This document shows positions 18,330 to 28,665 of a stretch of 64,000 nucleotides of DNA, in pieces. Below the pieces are notes generated by a model, which was not told where the DNA came from, did not search any database, and saw only the letters and a list, made by a program, of their open reading frames with translations. Position 1 is the first letter of the stretch, and every line of letters begins with the position of its first letter. This stretch comes from Streptomyces hawaiiensis (GTDB taxonomy: Bacteria; Actinomycetota; Actinomycetes; Streptomycetales; Streptomycetaceae), in NCBI RefSeq assembly GCF_004803895.1, contig NZ_CP021978.1, forward strand, positions 3,100,001 through 3,164,000, written 5' to 3'. The position numbers and the translations under genes were made by a program.

Positions 18330-19745
18330 ATGTCGCAGATGCCCCAGTTGTCCGCCTGCCCGAGCTGCGAGGAACCCCTCGAGTCGGGTGACCGTTTCTG
18401 CGGCGCGTGCGGATACGACCTGTCCGCCGTGCCGGCACGGCCTCAGGACAACCCGACCATCACCATGAACGGCTCGGTGCCCGCGCAGGGCACTCCGGCC
18501 GGTGCGTATGCCGAGCCCCCGCCGGCGCCACCCGCCGGCGCGGCCTGGCCCGCCCCCGGGCCGGACGGCGCGGGCGGCCCGGACGCGGTGCACCTGCCGA
18601 CGGACCTGCCGGGCACGGACTCCGGCGGCTCCGCCCTGCCGCCCGAGACGCCCCCGCCCCCCGGCGCCCCCCCGGCCGCGGCCGGGGGCGTGCGCTTCGA
18701 CCGGCCGCAGCAGCCCGACGGGCCCGCCGCGTCGCCGGAGATCTACCAGACACAGCCCGACGAGTACCTCCTCCAGGCACCGGACCCACGGGTGTCCGCC
18801 GAGCCGGCGGCCCAGGCCGCGGGCGCCGGCGGCAAGGTCTGCGTCGCCTGCCGGGCCGGCCGCGTGGACGACGACGGCTACTGCGAGAACTGCGGCCACG
18901 CCCAGCCGCGCGAACGGGACCACATGGAGCAGGAGTCCGGCCCGGTGGCCGCGGTCAGCGACCGCGGTCTGCGCCACCACCGCAACGAGGACGCGTTCGC
19001 CATCGGCACCACCGCGCTGCCCGACGGCTCCCCCGCCTCCGTCGCGGTCGTCTGCGACGGCGTCTCCTCGGCGACCCGCCCCGACGATGCCTCCGCGGCG
19101 GCCTCGAAGGCGGCCGGCGAGACGCTGCTGGCGGCCCTGCCGCGCGGCACGCACCCGCAGCAGGCGATGCACGACGCGATCCTCGCCGCCTCGCGTGCCG
19201 TCAACTCCCTCGCCGGGGAACCCGCCACGGTCCGCGAGCAGGCCCCCCATCAGAACGCCCCCGCCTGCACCATCGTCGGCGCCGTGGTGACGTCGGGCCT
19301 GCTGATCGTCGGCTGGGTCGGCGACAGCCGCGCCTACTGGGTCCCGGTCGACCGCAGCGCTCCCCCGGCCCGGCTCACCGAGGACGACTCGTGGGCCGCG
19401 CAGATGGTCGCCGCGGGCCTGATGAACGAGGCCGAGGCCTACGCCGACGAGCGCGCCCACGCGATCACCGGCTGGCTCGGCGCGGACGCCTACGAGCTGG
19501 AACCGCACACCGCCGCGTTCAAGCCGGACCGGCCGGGCGTGGTGGTGGTCTGCACGGACGGCCTGTGGAACTACGCGGAGGCGGCCGAGGAGATGGCCCG
19601 GGTCGTCCCGCTCGACGCCGCCGCGCATCCGCTGCACAGCGCCCGGGTGCTCGTCGGCCACGCCCTGGACGGCGGGGGCCACGACAACGTAACAGTGGCG
19701 CTCGTGCCGTTCCCTGCCGTGCCCCAGGGGGCAGGATCGGCCTGA
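18330..19745 (+). CDS. PP2C-family protein phosphatase with zinc ribbons
   Basis: A 471-residue PP2C (PPM) phosphatase; ATG 18330 begins three bases after the pknG stop. Residues about 9-30 hold a zinc ribbon (CPSCEEPL...CGAC), a Pro-rich linker follows, then a second pair CVAC...CENC near residues 171-190. The catalytic domain begins at VSDRGLRHHRNEDAF, with VCDGVSSATRPD and GWVGDSRAYW carrying metal-binding Asp, and ends with DNVTVALVPF. It most likely reverses PknG phosphorylation. Double zinc-ribbon N-termini are shared with the FHA protein downstream and may mediate assembly of the set. Confidence 0.92.
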   Translation: MSQMPQLSACPSCEEPLESGDRFCGACGYDLSAVPARPQDNPTITMNGSVPAQGTPAGAYAEPPPAPPAGAAWPAPGPDGAGGPDAVHLPTDLPGTDSGGSALPPETPPPPGAPPAAAGGVRFDRPQQPDGPAASPEIYQTQPDEYLLQAPDPRVSAEPAAQAAGAGGKVCVACRAGRVDDDGYCENCGHAQPRERDHMEQESGPVAAVSDRGLRHHRNEDAFAIGTTALPDGSPASVAVVCDGVSSATRPDDASAAASKAAGETLLAALPRGTHPQQAMHDAILAASRAVNSLAGEPATVREQAPHQNAPACTIVGAVVTSGLLIVGWVGDSRAYWVPVDRSAPPARLTEDDSWAAQMVAAGLMNEAEAYADERAHAITGWLGADAYELEPHTAAFKPDRPGVVVVCTDGLWNYAEAAEEMARVVPLDAAAHPLHSARVLVGHALDGGGHDNVTVALVPFPAVPQGAGSA

Positions 19746-19844
19746 GGCCGCGTACGGGGACGCCTCGGCGGACCGGAGGGGACCGGTCCGCCTACCGTCA
19801 TCACCCCGCCGCGGCGGGGGCTTTGGAGGGGGATCGAAGCAGGC

Positions 19845-21191
19845 ATGGCCAATTTCTCGAAGTCGAACGTGCCCCAGTTCTCGGTGGACGTGTACCAGAA
19901 CGAGTACCTGCCGGAGGGCGCCGGCGAGGTCAACGCCATCGTCACGGTGACGGCGACCGGCGGCGGCACGATCGGCAGCGCGGTCGCGGCGCCCCACCTC
20001 TACTCGCCCGGCCAGGGCCCGTCCGCGGCCGTGGCGATCATGGTCGACTGCTCGGGTTCGATGGACTACCCGCCCACCAAGATGCGCAACGCCCGCGACG
20101 CCACGGCCGCCGCGATCGACACCCTGCGCGACGGCGTGCACTTCGCGGTGATCAGCGGGACGCACGTGGCCAAGGAGGTCTACCCGGGCGGCGGGCGCGT
20201 CGCGGTCGCCGACGCCGCCACCCGCGAGCAGGCCAAACAGGCGCTGCGCTCGCTCAGCGCCGGCGGCGGCACCGCCATCGGCACCTGGCTGAAACTGGCC
20301 GACCGCCTGCTGTCCTCCGCAGACGTCGCGATCCGGCACGGCATCCTGCTCACCGACGGCCGCAACGAGCACGAGTCGCCCCAGGACCTGAAGGCCGCAC
20401 TCGACGCGTGCGCCGGGCGCTTCACGTGTGACGCACGGGGCGTGGGCACCGACTGGGAAGTGAAAGAAGTCACAGGGATCGCCTCCGCCCTGCTCGGCAC
20501 CGCCGACATCGTCGCCGATCCGGCCGCGCTGGCCGCCGACTTCACGCGGATGATGGAGACGGCGATGGGCAAGGAGGTCGCGGACGTCTCGCTGCGGCTG
20601 TGGACCCCGGTCGACACGACCGTGAAATTCGTCAAGCAGGTCGCGCCCACGGTCGAGGACCTGACCGGCCGGCGCACCGAGGCGGGCCCGCGCGCCGGCG
20701 ACTATCCCCTCGGTTCCTGGGGAGACGAGTCCCGTGACTACCACGTCTGCGTCGAGGTCCCGGTCGCGCACATCGGGCAGGAGATGCTGGCGGCCCGGAT
20801 CTCACTGGTCATTCCGCAGCCCGACGGCAGCGTCCAGAACCTCGGCGCGCAGGGCCTGGTGCGGGCCGTGTGGACGGACGACATGGTCGCCTCGACGTCG
20901 ATCAACCCTCAGGTCGCCCACTACACCGGGCAGGCCGAACTGGCACAAGTCATCCAACAAGGGCTGGATCTCCGCAAGTCCGGAGATATGGACGGAGCAA
21001 CGGCCAAACTGGGCCGGGCCGTTCAGCTCGCGAGTGCATCCGGGAACGCCGATACTGCGAAACTGCTTGCGAAGGTGGTGGACGTGGTCGATGCCGCGAC
21101 CGGTACTGTGCGACTGAAGGCGAAGGTCGCGGAGGCGGACGAGATGACGCTCGAAACCCGGTCCACCAAGACTGTTCGTGTCAAGAAGTGA
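19845..21191 (+). CDS. vWA-domain protein
   Basis: A 448-residue cytoplasmic protein, ATG 19845 after a GGAGG-rich leader. An N-terminal beta region precedes a von Willebrand A domain whose metal site DCSGS (DxSxS) is near residue 68, with TDGRNEHES later in the domain. The C-terminal part is beta-rich and then helical. The vWA fold is a metal-dependent protein-binding module. Its place between a PP2C phosphatase and an FHA protein is a recurring actinobacterial set and suggests a partner of phosphorylated proteins. No secretion signal is seen. Confidence 0.88.
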   Translation: MANFSKSNVPQFSVDVYQNEYLPEGAGEVNAIVTVTATGGGTIGSAVAAPHLYSPGQGPSAAVAIMVDCSGSMDYPPTKMRNARDATAAAIDTLRDGVHFAVISGTHVAKEVYPGGGRVAVADAATREQAKQALRSLSAGGGTAIGTWLKLADRLLSSADVAIRHGILLTDGRNEHESPQDLKAALDACAGRFTCDARGVGTDWEVKEVTGIASALLGTADIVADPAALAADFTRMMETAMGKEVADVSLRLWTPVDTTVKFVKQVAPTVEDLTGRRTEAGPRAGDYPLGSWGDESRDYHVCVEVPVAHIGQEMLAARISLVIPQPDGSVQNLGAQGLVRAVWTDDMVASTSINPQVAHYTGQAELAQVIQQGLDLRKSGDMDGATAKLGRAVQLASASGNADTAKLLAKVVDVVDAATGTVRLKAKVAEADEMTLETRSTKTVRVKK

Positions 21192-21223
21192 CCTGGAAGA
21201 GATCGAAGGAGGGACGCGCCGAC

Positions 21224-22659
21224 ATGCCGACCTGCCCGAACGGACACCAGTCGGGTTCCGACGACTGGTGCGAGGTCTGCGGTCACCGCATGGCGGGTGC
21301 CGTGCCTCCGCCTCCTCCCCCGCCGCCCCCGCCCGGCGGCTACGGCTTCCCGCCCCCCGCCGGCCAGGGTGGCCCCAGGGCCACGGCGGCCAGCCCGGTG
21401 GACGCCCGCCGCACCTGTCCGCCGTACCGAACGCCGAACCGGAGCTCTGCCCGCAGTGCCGCACGCCGCGTGAGGGCGGCGCCCCGTTCTGCGAGGAGTG
21501 CCGGTGGAACTTCCTGACGAACACGGCGACGTCGTACACCCCCGCGGCCCCGCCGCCCGGCCCCGGCGTGCGTTTCCAGCCACCGGGCCGGCAGAGTCCG
21601 CCCGGCCCGTCGTACGGCGGTGGTGACTCCTACGAGTACCAGGGCTCCCGTCCCTCGCAGATGAACCGTCCGGCCGAGCCGATCCCGCCGTTCGGCGGCG
21701 ACCCGTCCGGCCGTCCCGGCCAGGGCGGCCCCGGCGGCTACCCCGGCCCCGGTGGTCCCGGCGGCCCTGGTGGCCCTGGTGACCCCGGTGGTCATGAGGG
21801 CCCCGGTGGCTACCCCGGCCCTGGTGGTCATGAGGGCCCCGGCGGCTACCCCGGTCCCGGCGGCCCGGGTGGCCCCGGTGGTCATGGCGGCCCCGGTGGT
21901 CACGGGGGTCCTCCCGGCCCGCCCGGATTCGGTGCCGACCCCTCCCGGCCGGTCCCGCCCCCGCCCGGACCCGGCGGTCCCGGTGGCCCTGGTGGTCCCG
22001 GTGGCGCTCCGCAGGCCTACCACCAGTCCGGCCCGCCGGCCCCGCCCGGATTCCCGCAGGAGACCCAGCGGCCTCCGCAGCAGGGCGGTCCGTCCTTCGG
22101 CGGCGGTGACGACGACTGGGTGATCTCCCCACCGTCGTCCGGCCCGGGCGGCCCCGGTCAGGGTGGCGGCTACGGCTACCCGCAGCCCGGAGCGACCCAG
22201 GCCCCGCCCGGCCCCGGCGCCTTCCCGCAGCAGCCCCAGGCTCCGCAGGGACCGGCGACGTGGACCGCGACCATCGGCCCGGACCGCGACTACTTCATGG
22301 CGATGATGCAGCGCTCCGGCCCGGAGGCCACGGGTCTGAACCTGCCCGCGTACTCGCCCGAGCAGCAGCGCCGGCTCACCGGCAACCAGCTCACGATCGG
22401 CCGCCGCCGGCATTCCACGGGCGAGTCCCCGGACATCGATCTGTCGGTGCCGCCGGAGGACCCGGGCGTCTCGCACCAACACGCGGTGCTGGTCCAGCAG
22501 CCGGACGGCAGCTGGGCGGTCGTCGACCAGAACTCGACGAACGGCACGACGGTCAACGGCTCGGAGGAGCCGATCCAGCCGTTCGTCCCCGTACCGCTCC
22601 AGGACGGCGACCGGGTGCACGTGGGCGCCTGGACGACGATCACGATCCGCCGCGGCTGA
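21224..22659 (+). pseudogene. FHA-domain protein, reading frame broken by one missing base
   Basis: ATG 21224 follows GAAGGAGGG and starts a zinc ribbon (CPNGHQSGSDDWCEVCGH) and a Pro run. Near 21371-21376 the sensible reading changes frame: upstream residues run in the first frame to PPPAGQGGP, downstream ones (QGHGGQPG, then ELCPQCRTPREGG) in the next. Adding one C to the CCCC run at 21373-21376 restores one frame of about 478 residues. After the second zinc ribbon comes a Gly/Pro repeat and a C-terminal FHA domain (LTIGRRR, DPGVSHQHAVL, DQNSTNGT), which binds phosphothreonine. It is a candidate PknG target. The break may be real or an assembly error. Confidence 0.8.
21722..22015 (+). repeat. 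Collagen-like Gly-Gly-Pro coding repeat
   Basis: Imperfect in-frame repeats of GGPGGPGGP, GGYPGPGG and GGHEGPGG inside the FHA gene, with near-identical GGCCCCGGTGGT-type units. This low-complexity linker is likely flexible and prone to slippage. Confidence 0.8.
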
Positions 22660-22665
22660 GCCCCG

Positions 22666-23649
22666 TCACGACGGGAGGGGCCAGGCATACGGCCCCTCCG
22701 GGTCGTCCAGCCAGGCCCACTCCCGCTCACCCCTGACCGTGATGCCGTAGCGCTCGCGCTGCGGCCTGCCCTCCTGCTCCCAGAGCGCGTGCGCCTCCTG
22801 CGGATCGAGGCTGCCGCGGGTCAGGGCCAGCAGGAAGCGGAACAGGTCGTCCTCCCGAGCCCGGCGCGGCACCCCGCCCAGCTGGACCGGCTCGCCCCCG
22901 GGCCGGCCGGCGCCGCGCAGCGGCACGAAGTAGGCGGGCGTGTGCAGGAAGCGCCCCTCGGCGTGCCCGGCGCCGGCCACCGTGAGCACGATCAGGCCGG
23001 TGGCGAGCGGCATGAGGATCCGGCCGCCCGGGCGGCTCTGGGCGACCCAGGCGCGCGGGACGGTGCTCAGGGCGCAGGTGGCGATGATCCGGTCGAACGG
23101 CGCGCGCTCCGGCACGCCCCGGGCGCCGTCGCCGGTGACGACGACCGGGTGGTACCCGGCGGCTGCCAGATGCCGGCGGGCCGACTCGGTGATCTCCGGA
23201 TCGAGGTCGACGGTGGTGACCTTGTCGTCGCCCAGCCGGTGGGCCAGCAGCGCCGCGTTGTAGCCGGTACCGGCGCCGATCTCCAGGACCGTATGGCCGT
23301 CAGCGACGCCCAGCGCGGCCAGCATGTCCGCCATCAGGGACGGCTGGCTGCTGGACGACAGCAGCTCGCCGTCGCGCAGCCGGGTGGCCAGCGGGGTGTC
23401 CTCGTAGGCGCCCCGCATCCACCGCTCCCGCGCCCCGGGGTCGGTGCTCTCGCCCCAGCGGCGTTCGTAGCCGCCGGCGACGCCGACGTAGTAGTACGGC
23501 ACGAAGAGGTGCCGTGGGACCGCCGCGAACGCCTCCCGCCAGCCCGGATCGGCGGCCCAGGCGCCGCTCGCCTCGATCCGCCGCACCAGCGCCGCCCGCG
23601 CGGCGGCGGCGAGACCGTCGAGTTCCCTGCCGGATGCGTGGCCGCCCAT
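22666..23649 (-). CDS. Protein-L-isoaspartate O-methyltransferase-like enzyme
   Basis: A 327-residue SAM-dependent methyltransferase starting at ATG 23649 (GGAG just upstream). The family signature region reads SSSSQPSLMADML, followed by the SAM motif VLEIGAGTGYNAALLA near residues 110-125 and VTTVDLDPEI. PCMT enzymes repair isoaspartyl residues in aged proteins. The C-terminal 100 residues extend beyond the classic 220-residue enzyme, a form common in streptomycetes, where substrates may include peptides. It is convergent with the FHA gene (7 bases apart) and divergent from the globin gene. Confidence 0.85.
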   Translation of the reverse strand: MGGHASGRELDGLAAAARAALVRRIEASGAWAADPGWREAFAAVPRHLFVPYYYVGVAGGYERRWGESTDPGARERWMRGAYEDTPLATRLRDGELLSSSSQPSLMADMLAALGVADGHTVLEIGAGTGYNAALLAHRLGDDKVTTVDLDPEITESARRHLAAAGYHPVVVTGDGARGVPERAPFDRIIATCALSTVPRAWVAQSRPGGRILMPLATGLIVLTVAGAGHAEGRFLHTPAYFVPLRGAGRPGGEPVQLGGVPRRAREDDLFRFLLALTRGSLDPQEAHALWEQEGRPQRERYGITVRGEREWAWLDDPEGPYAWPLPS

Positions 23650-23708
23650 GTCTCCACAGTAGGGGCAGGGTCCTAGGTCCTGAGTCCTATGCCGCGGCGT
23701 CTGAGACC

Positions 23709-24122
23709 ATGGATCGCGTGAATGAGATTCGGCGCGGCACACTTCAGGAGCAGACCTTCTACGAGCAGGTCGGCGGGGAGGAGACCTTCCGTCGGCTCGT
23801 CCACCGCTTCTACGAGGGAGTCGCCGAGGACCCGCTGCTGCGGCCCATGTACCCCGAGGAGGACCTGGGCCCGGCCGAGGAGCGCTTCACGCTGTTCCTC
23901 ATCCAGTACTGGGGCGGCCCCACGACGTACAGCGAGAACCGCGGCCACCCGCGGCTGCGGATGCGGCACGCGCCCTTCGCGGTCGACCGGGCGGCGCACG
24001 ACGCGTGGCTGAAGCACATGCGGGTCGCCGTCGAGGAGCTCGGCCTGTCCGAGGAGCACGAGCACACCCTGTGGAACTACCTGACGTACGCGGCGGCCTC
24101 GATGGTCAACACCGCCGGCTGA
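23709..24122 (+). CDS. Truncated hemoglobin, group II (GlbO-like)
   Basis: A 137-residue globin on a 2/2 fold. TFYEQVGGEETFRRLVHRFYEGV is the A-E helical start, YWGGPTTYSENRGHPRLRMRH includes the Tyr/Trp and proximal-side residues of group II globins, and HDAWLKHM carries the heme-binding region. It binds oxygen or NO in the cytoplasm and is linked to oxidative or nitrosative stress. ATG 23709 or GTG 23718 could be the start; neither has a strong ribosome site. Confidence 0.9.
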   Translation: MDRVNEIRRGTLQEQTFYEQVGGEETFRRLVHRFYEGVAEDPLLRPMYPEEDLGPAEERFTLFLIQYWGGPTTYSENRGHPRLRMRHAPFAVDRAAHDAWLKHMRVAVEELGLSEEHEHTLWNYLTYAAASMVNTAG

Positions 24123-24140
24123 CGCCCGCCCGGGGCCCGG

Positions 24141-24809
24141 TCAGCGGACGCTGACGTCCAGCGCCCCGAGTCCGGCACGTCGTACGGCGATGGACCCGTA
24201 CGGCGTGCGCAGCCTCAGCCACGCGCCCGACGAGAACAGCGCCGGCGGCACCCCCGGCCGCAGGAAGCCGAGGGACTGCGCCGCGTGCACGGCCCGGACG
24301 GGAAGCGGGGTGTCCCCGACCGTACGGGACCAGATGTCGCGTCCGATCCGGTCCAGCTCGGCCCGCGTCCGCCGCTCGGAGGGCAACTCCTGCGTACGGG
24401 AGCGGAACTCGGCGACGACGGCGGCGACCAGGGAGCGCAGGGCTTCCGGCGCCGGAAGCCCCGGCTCGGCTTGCCACCCCCCGCGGGGCGGCAGCAGTCC
24501 GGCCCACGGCGGCCCGGTCACGGCACCCGGCACGACGGCCGTGCCGGCCTTCTCGTCCACCGACTCCAGGAACTCACCGGCGGACACGGTCACGTCCAGC
24601 GTGACCTCGAGCCCCTTCTCGTACGGCTTCGCCAGCCGCACCGCCCGCACGGCCAGCACCTCGAAGGACGGCGGCCGCCCGAACACGGCCAGTGCGGTGC
24701 CCGCGGCCTGCAGACGCACCGCGGCCCCACGGTCGTAGTGGAGCAGCCGGGAGAGGAAGGCCGCGAGATCCGCCGCCTCCCCCTCGTCGGCGAGGTGGAG
24801 GACCGTCAT
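24141..24809 (-). CDS. Conserved hypothetical protein
   Basis: A 222-residue soluble protein with no motif I recognise. It has a mixed alpha/beta composition, no signal peptide and no membrane helix. Its ATG overlaps the stop of the thioesterase gene (24806-24809), so it is the last gene of an ettA-thioesterase-hypothetical series on the minus strand. It is convergent with the globin gene, 18 bases apart. Confidence 0.75.
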   Translation of the reverse strand: MTVLHLADEGEAADLAAFLSRLLHYDRGAAVRLQAAGTALAVFGRPPSFEVLAVRAVRLAKPYEKGLEVTLDVTVSAGEFLESVDEKAGTAVVPGAVTGPPWAGLLPPRGGWQAEPGLPAPEALRSLVAAVVAEFRSRTQELPSERRTRAELDRIGRDIWSRTVGDTPLPVRAVHAAQSLGFLRPGVPPALFSSGAWLRLRTPYGSIAVRRAGLGALDVSVR

Positions 24810-25219
24810 GCGGCGACGGCCTCTTCCTCGGGATCATCCATGTACTCGCGGAGGAACTCGCGTTCCTCCGCGGTGATCCGGCGCGGGCGCTGCGCCTCGA
24901 AGTCGAACGGCACTATCACCGTCGCGGCCCGCACATAGACCTGGTCGTCGTCCTTCACCTCGTAGGTGAGGGTGAAGGACGCGGCCCTGATCTCGGTGAC
25001 CCACAGCTCGATGTCCACCGGGTGGTGCCGGTGCACGAGCTGCCGCTTGTAGTCGATCTCATGGCGTGCCACCACGGACCCCTGCTTGAAGTCCTTCTCC
25101 GGGCGGAACAGGAAGTCGATACGGGCTTCCTCCAGGTAGCGGAGGAACACCACGTTGTTGACGTGGCCGTACGCGTCCATGTCCGCCCAGCGCAGCGGGC
25201 AGCGGTAGATGTGCCGCAA
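24806..25219 (-). CDS. Acyl-CoA thioesterase, hotdog fold
   Basis: A 137-residue 4-hydroxybenzoyl-CoA thioesterase/YbgC-type enzyme. The active-site region is RWADMDAYGHVNNVVFLRYLEEAR, with the catalytic Asp typical of the family. It hydrolyses acyl-CoA thioesters in the cytoplasm. It starts six bases after the ettA stop and overlaps the next gene by ATGA, so all three are probably one transcript. A thioesterase near ettA is also seen in mycobacteria. Confidence 0.88.
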   Translation of the reverse strand: MRHIYRCPLRWADMDAYGHVNNVVFLRYLEEARIDFLFRPEKDFKQGSVVARHEIDYKRQLVHRHHPVDIELWVTEIRAASFTLTYEVKDDDQVYVRAATVIVPFDFEAQRPRRITAEEREFLREYMDDPEEEAVAA

Positions 25220-25225
25220 GATCGA

Positions 25226-26890
<1,665 letters not shown>

Positions 26891-26930
26891 GAGAAACCGT
26901 CCGGCAGCTTGAAACTGGCAGTGGGCAGAT

Positions 26931-27002
26931 ACACCCCATCTTGCCGTACCGCCACCCCTAGGTGGAAACGCGTATGGGTGGGGGGCTGTGACCTGGGGGT
27001 TC
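26931..27002 (+). repeat. att-like site A (inverted copy of 56908-56978)
   Basis: The reverse complement of 56908-56978. Positions 26964-26998 (35 bases) match perfectly; the adjoining 17 bases have five mismatches; the last 17 bases match, and there is one extra base in a C/G run. A site of this size next to an AICE integrase and at a chromosomal gene border is best explained as an attachment site. Confidence 0.75.
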
Positions 27003-27030
27003 GTGGTGAGCGGCTGAGACTCGACTGTCA

Positions 27031-27088
27031 CTGTCGGTCGCCATTGGTCCGCCTCGGGCACTCTCGCACGGCCCAGAGACGGCCCAGG
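27031..27088 (+). repeat. Integrase arm-type repeats beside att A
   Basis: CTGTCGGTCGCCATTGGTCC is followed by a doubled ACGGCCCAG unit (27067-27088). A similar block sits beside att C (56861-56891, minus) and at 42264-42328, and the GACGGCCCAG unit recurs three times in the 3' end of the integrase gene of the second AICE. I read these as accessory integrase-binding sites. Confidence 0.5.
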
Positions 27089-27225
27089 GGTGATCACTTA
27101 ACGGCACCGCTGTACGGGATTGGGGCACCGTCGCGACGTGAACGGCAGGGTTGACCGCCCTCACCGCTTACACGACGTGGACGCGTCGAAGCACCGGGAC
27201 AGCCCGCCCACGCGAAAGCCTGTGC

Positions 27226-27981
27226 CTACCGGTTGATCGGGATCTCGTAGACGATCTCGCAGTGAGCGGCGGGCACGACGATGTCCGCTGTCTCGACGGG
27301 CCGCCCCTGGTCGCTGTAGTACGTCCGCCGGATGTGCGTGACGAGTGTGGCCTTCTGGATGCCCAGAAGAGAGGCCTCCTCGGCGGTCGCCTGTCGCGGC
27401 TCCGGCTGTTCCACGGCGTGGCTGACGGTGACGCCGATCGCGGCCATGCGGTTCACGACACCGGCCCCGGCGTGCGGGCCTCCCTCGGGGAGAACGACGA
27501 GGGTGCCGGCGGTGAGGTCGTAGGGCTCCCAGCTCGTCGACAGCTGCACCGGCCTGCCGTCGGCCAGGAACTCGTATGACGTCCTGACGCACAGGTCGCC
27601 CTCGGCGATGCCGAGCCGGGCTGCAATGGCGGCCGGGGCCGGCACCTTGGCGTCGGTCTTACTCTCCCAGTCGCCTTGTTTGCCCAGGGCTCTCATATCG
27701 GCACGGAAGGGTGACTTCTCGGGCTGCTCGCGCGCAGACGACCGGACGACCCGCACCCGCTGCCGGGGCTCGGCGACGTAGGTCCCCGATCCGGCGCGGC
27801 CTTCCAGCACCCCCTGGGAGATCAGCAACTCCTGAGCCCGGCGCACCACGTTCTCGCCCACGCCGCACTCCTGGCCGATCTGGGCACGGGAGGGCAGCCG
27901 GTCCCCCGGCTCCCACACATGCTCAGCGATCCGCCGCCGGAGTTCGTCGGCGATGCGGAGGTAGGGCGGCTGCTCAGGCAT
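27226..27981 (-). CDS. GntR-family regulator with UTRA effector domain
   Basis: A 251-residue HutC-type regulator. Residues about 5-75 are the winged helix (LRRRIAEHVWEPGDRLPSRAQIG), followed by a UTRA ligand-binding domain (VRTSYEFLADGRPVQLSTSWEP). KorSA of pSAM2-type elements belongs to the same broad family. ATG 27981 lacks a Shine-Dalgarno; a possible -10 element (TAGATT, 27990-27985) so close to the start suggests a leaderless transcript. Two CTAGT-N2-ACTAG sites lie just upstream, between this gene and a divergent four-gene operon it probably represses together with itself. Confidence 0.85.
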   Translation of the reverse strand: MPEQPPYLRIADELRRRIAEHVWEPGDRLPSRAQIGQECGVGENVVRRAQELLISQGVLEGRAGSGTYVAEPRQRVRVVRSSAREQPEKSPFRADMRALGKQGDWESKTDAKVPAPAAIAARLGIAEGDLCVRTSYEFLADGRPVQLSTSWEPYDLTAGTLVVLPEGGPHAGAGVVNRMAAIGVTVSHAVEQPEPRQATAEEASLLGIQKATLVTHIRRTYYSDQGRPVETADIVVPAAHCEIVYEIPINR

Positions 27982-27990
27982 ATGGAAAAT

Positions 27991-28021
27991 CTAGTCCACT
28001 AGCCCTAATCTAGTTAACTAG
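27991..28021. promoter_or_regulatory. Two palindromic operators, CTAGT-N2-ACTAG
   Basis: CTAGTCCACTAG (27991-28002) and the perfect palindrome CTAGTTAACTAG (28010-28021), centres 19 bases apart on the same promoter region. They lie between the GntR gene and the divergent operon. GntR proteins bind such short palindromes as dimers, so this is a likely autoregulatory double operator. Confidence 0.75.
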
Positions 28022-28059
28022 CTTCACTCAAAGTGATCGCCGGTGACGGAGGCTGCCCT

Positions 28060-28338
28060 GTGTCTGCTTCGGGAGTTCGCGCGGCAGCCATCGCTGCCCG
28101 GCTGTCCGACCTCGGGCTTCCCGCGCGCATGGAGGAGCACGACCGGCACACGTCGGTCGAGGCAGAGGTACCGGAATCACTCAACGCCGACTTATGGCGG
28201 GAGGTCCTGGAAGCGGTGGCTGAGGCCGATCAATTCGGGCTTCTCGCCACCAGCCTGAATGGCCGCACCCTCTGGGCGGTCGTAAACAAAGCGGTCCCCA
28301 CGACGGGCGATGTCGGGGGACCGAGCCATCAGCGATAG
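28060..28338 (+). CDS. Small hypothetical protein, first gene of GntR-linked operon
   Basis: A 92-residue soluble acidic protein starting at GTG 28060, seven bases after GACGGAGG. It has an alpha/beta pattern (ARLSDLGLPARMEEHDRHTSVEAEVP), no Cys and no membrane segment. No function is recognised. It is the first of four closely spaced small genes reading away from the GntR regulator. Confidence 0.7.
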   Translation: MSASGVRAAAIAARLSDLGLPARMEEHDRHTSVEAEVPESLNADLWREVLEAVAEADQFGLLATSLNGRTLWAVVNKAVPTTGDVGGPSHQR

Positions 28339-28350
28339 GAGCTGACCAGC

Positions 28351-28665
28351 GTGCTCCACCGTATCCGCCGTGCCGCCTCGCTCACCAGGGCGCGGTACTT
28401 CCCCAGGGGCAGGCACCGCCGCTCCTTAACGCCCTTCCAGCCGACGTCCGCCCCGGTATCCTCTGCATCTGCTGACGAGCCGACGGTCGTCCTGGACCAC
28501 ACCCTCGACAGGGCGAGTCACTGGCAGCCGCTCAGAGGCGAGGACACCGCACTCGTCCGTCCATACGTACTGGCGCATGAAGAACGCGCACGACGACACC
28601 CGACGGTCGTCATCGCTCCCCAACTGCCGACCGACGCCTGGTCGACTCTTCTGGGGGTTCACTGA
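28351..28665 (+). CDS. Small hypothetical protein, second gene of operon
   Basis: A 104-residue protein starting at GTG 28351 after AGGAG (28337-28341). The N-terminus is Arg-rich and basic; the C-terminal half contains EDTALVRPYVLAHEERAR, a motif I associate with short streptomycete proteins found beside GntR or XRE regulators. Function unknown. The stop overlaps the next ATG (TGATG at 28663-28667). Confidence 0.65.
   Translation: MLHRIRRAASLTRARYFPRGRHRRSLTPFQPTSAPVSSASADEPTVVLDHTLDRASHWQPLRGEDTALVRPYVLAHEERARRHPTVVIAPQLPTDAWSTLLGVH

Larger units (their letters stand above)
26891..27225. other. Junction region upstream of ettA
   Basis: This 335-base stretch is gene-free. It contains the ettA promoter region, the att-like repeat A (26931-27002) and integrase arm-type repeats (27031-27088). 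The end of the accessory region begins here: the GntR gene on the right is not part of the expected ettA neighbourhood. Confidence 0.6.

Noticed and set aside
15651..20771. Open frame of about 1700 codons on the minus strand across pknG, PP2C and vWA genes
   Set aside because: High-GC third-position shadow of three well-supported plus-strand genes; no recognisable domain.
21722..22015. CRISPR-like array
   Set aside because: Repeats are imperfect, in-frame Gly/Pro codons without spacers of constant length, inside a coding region.
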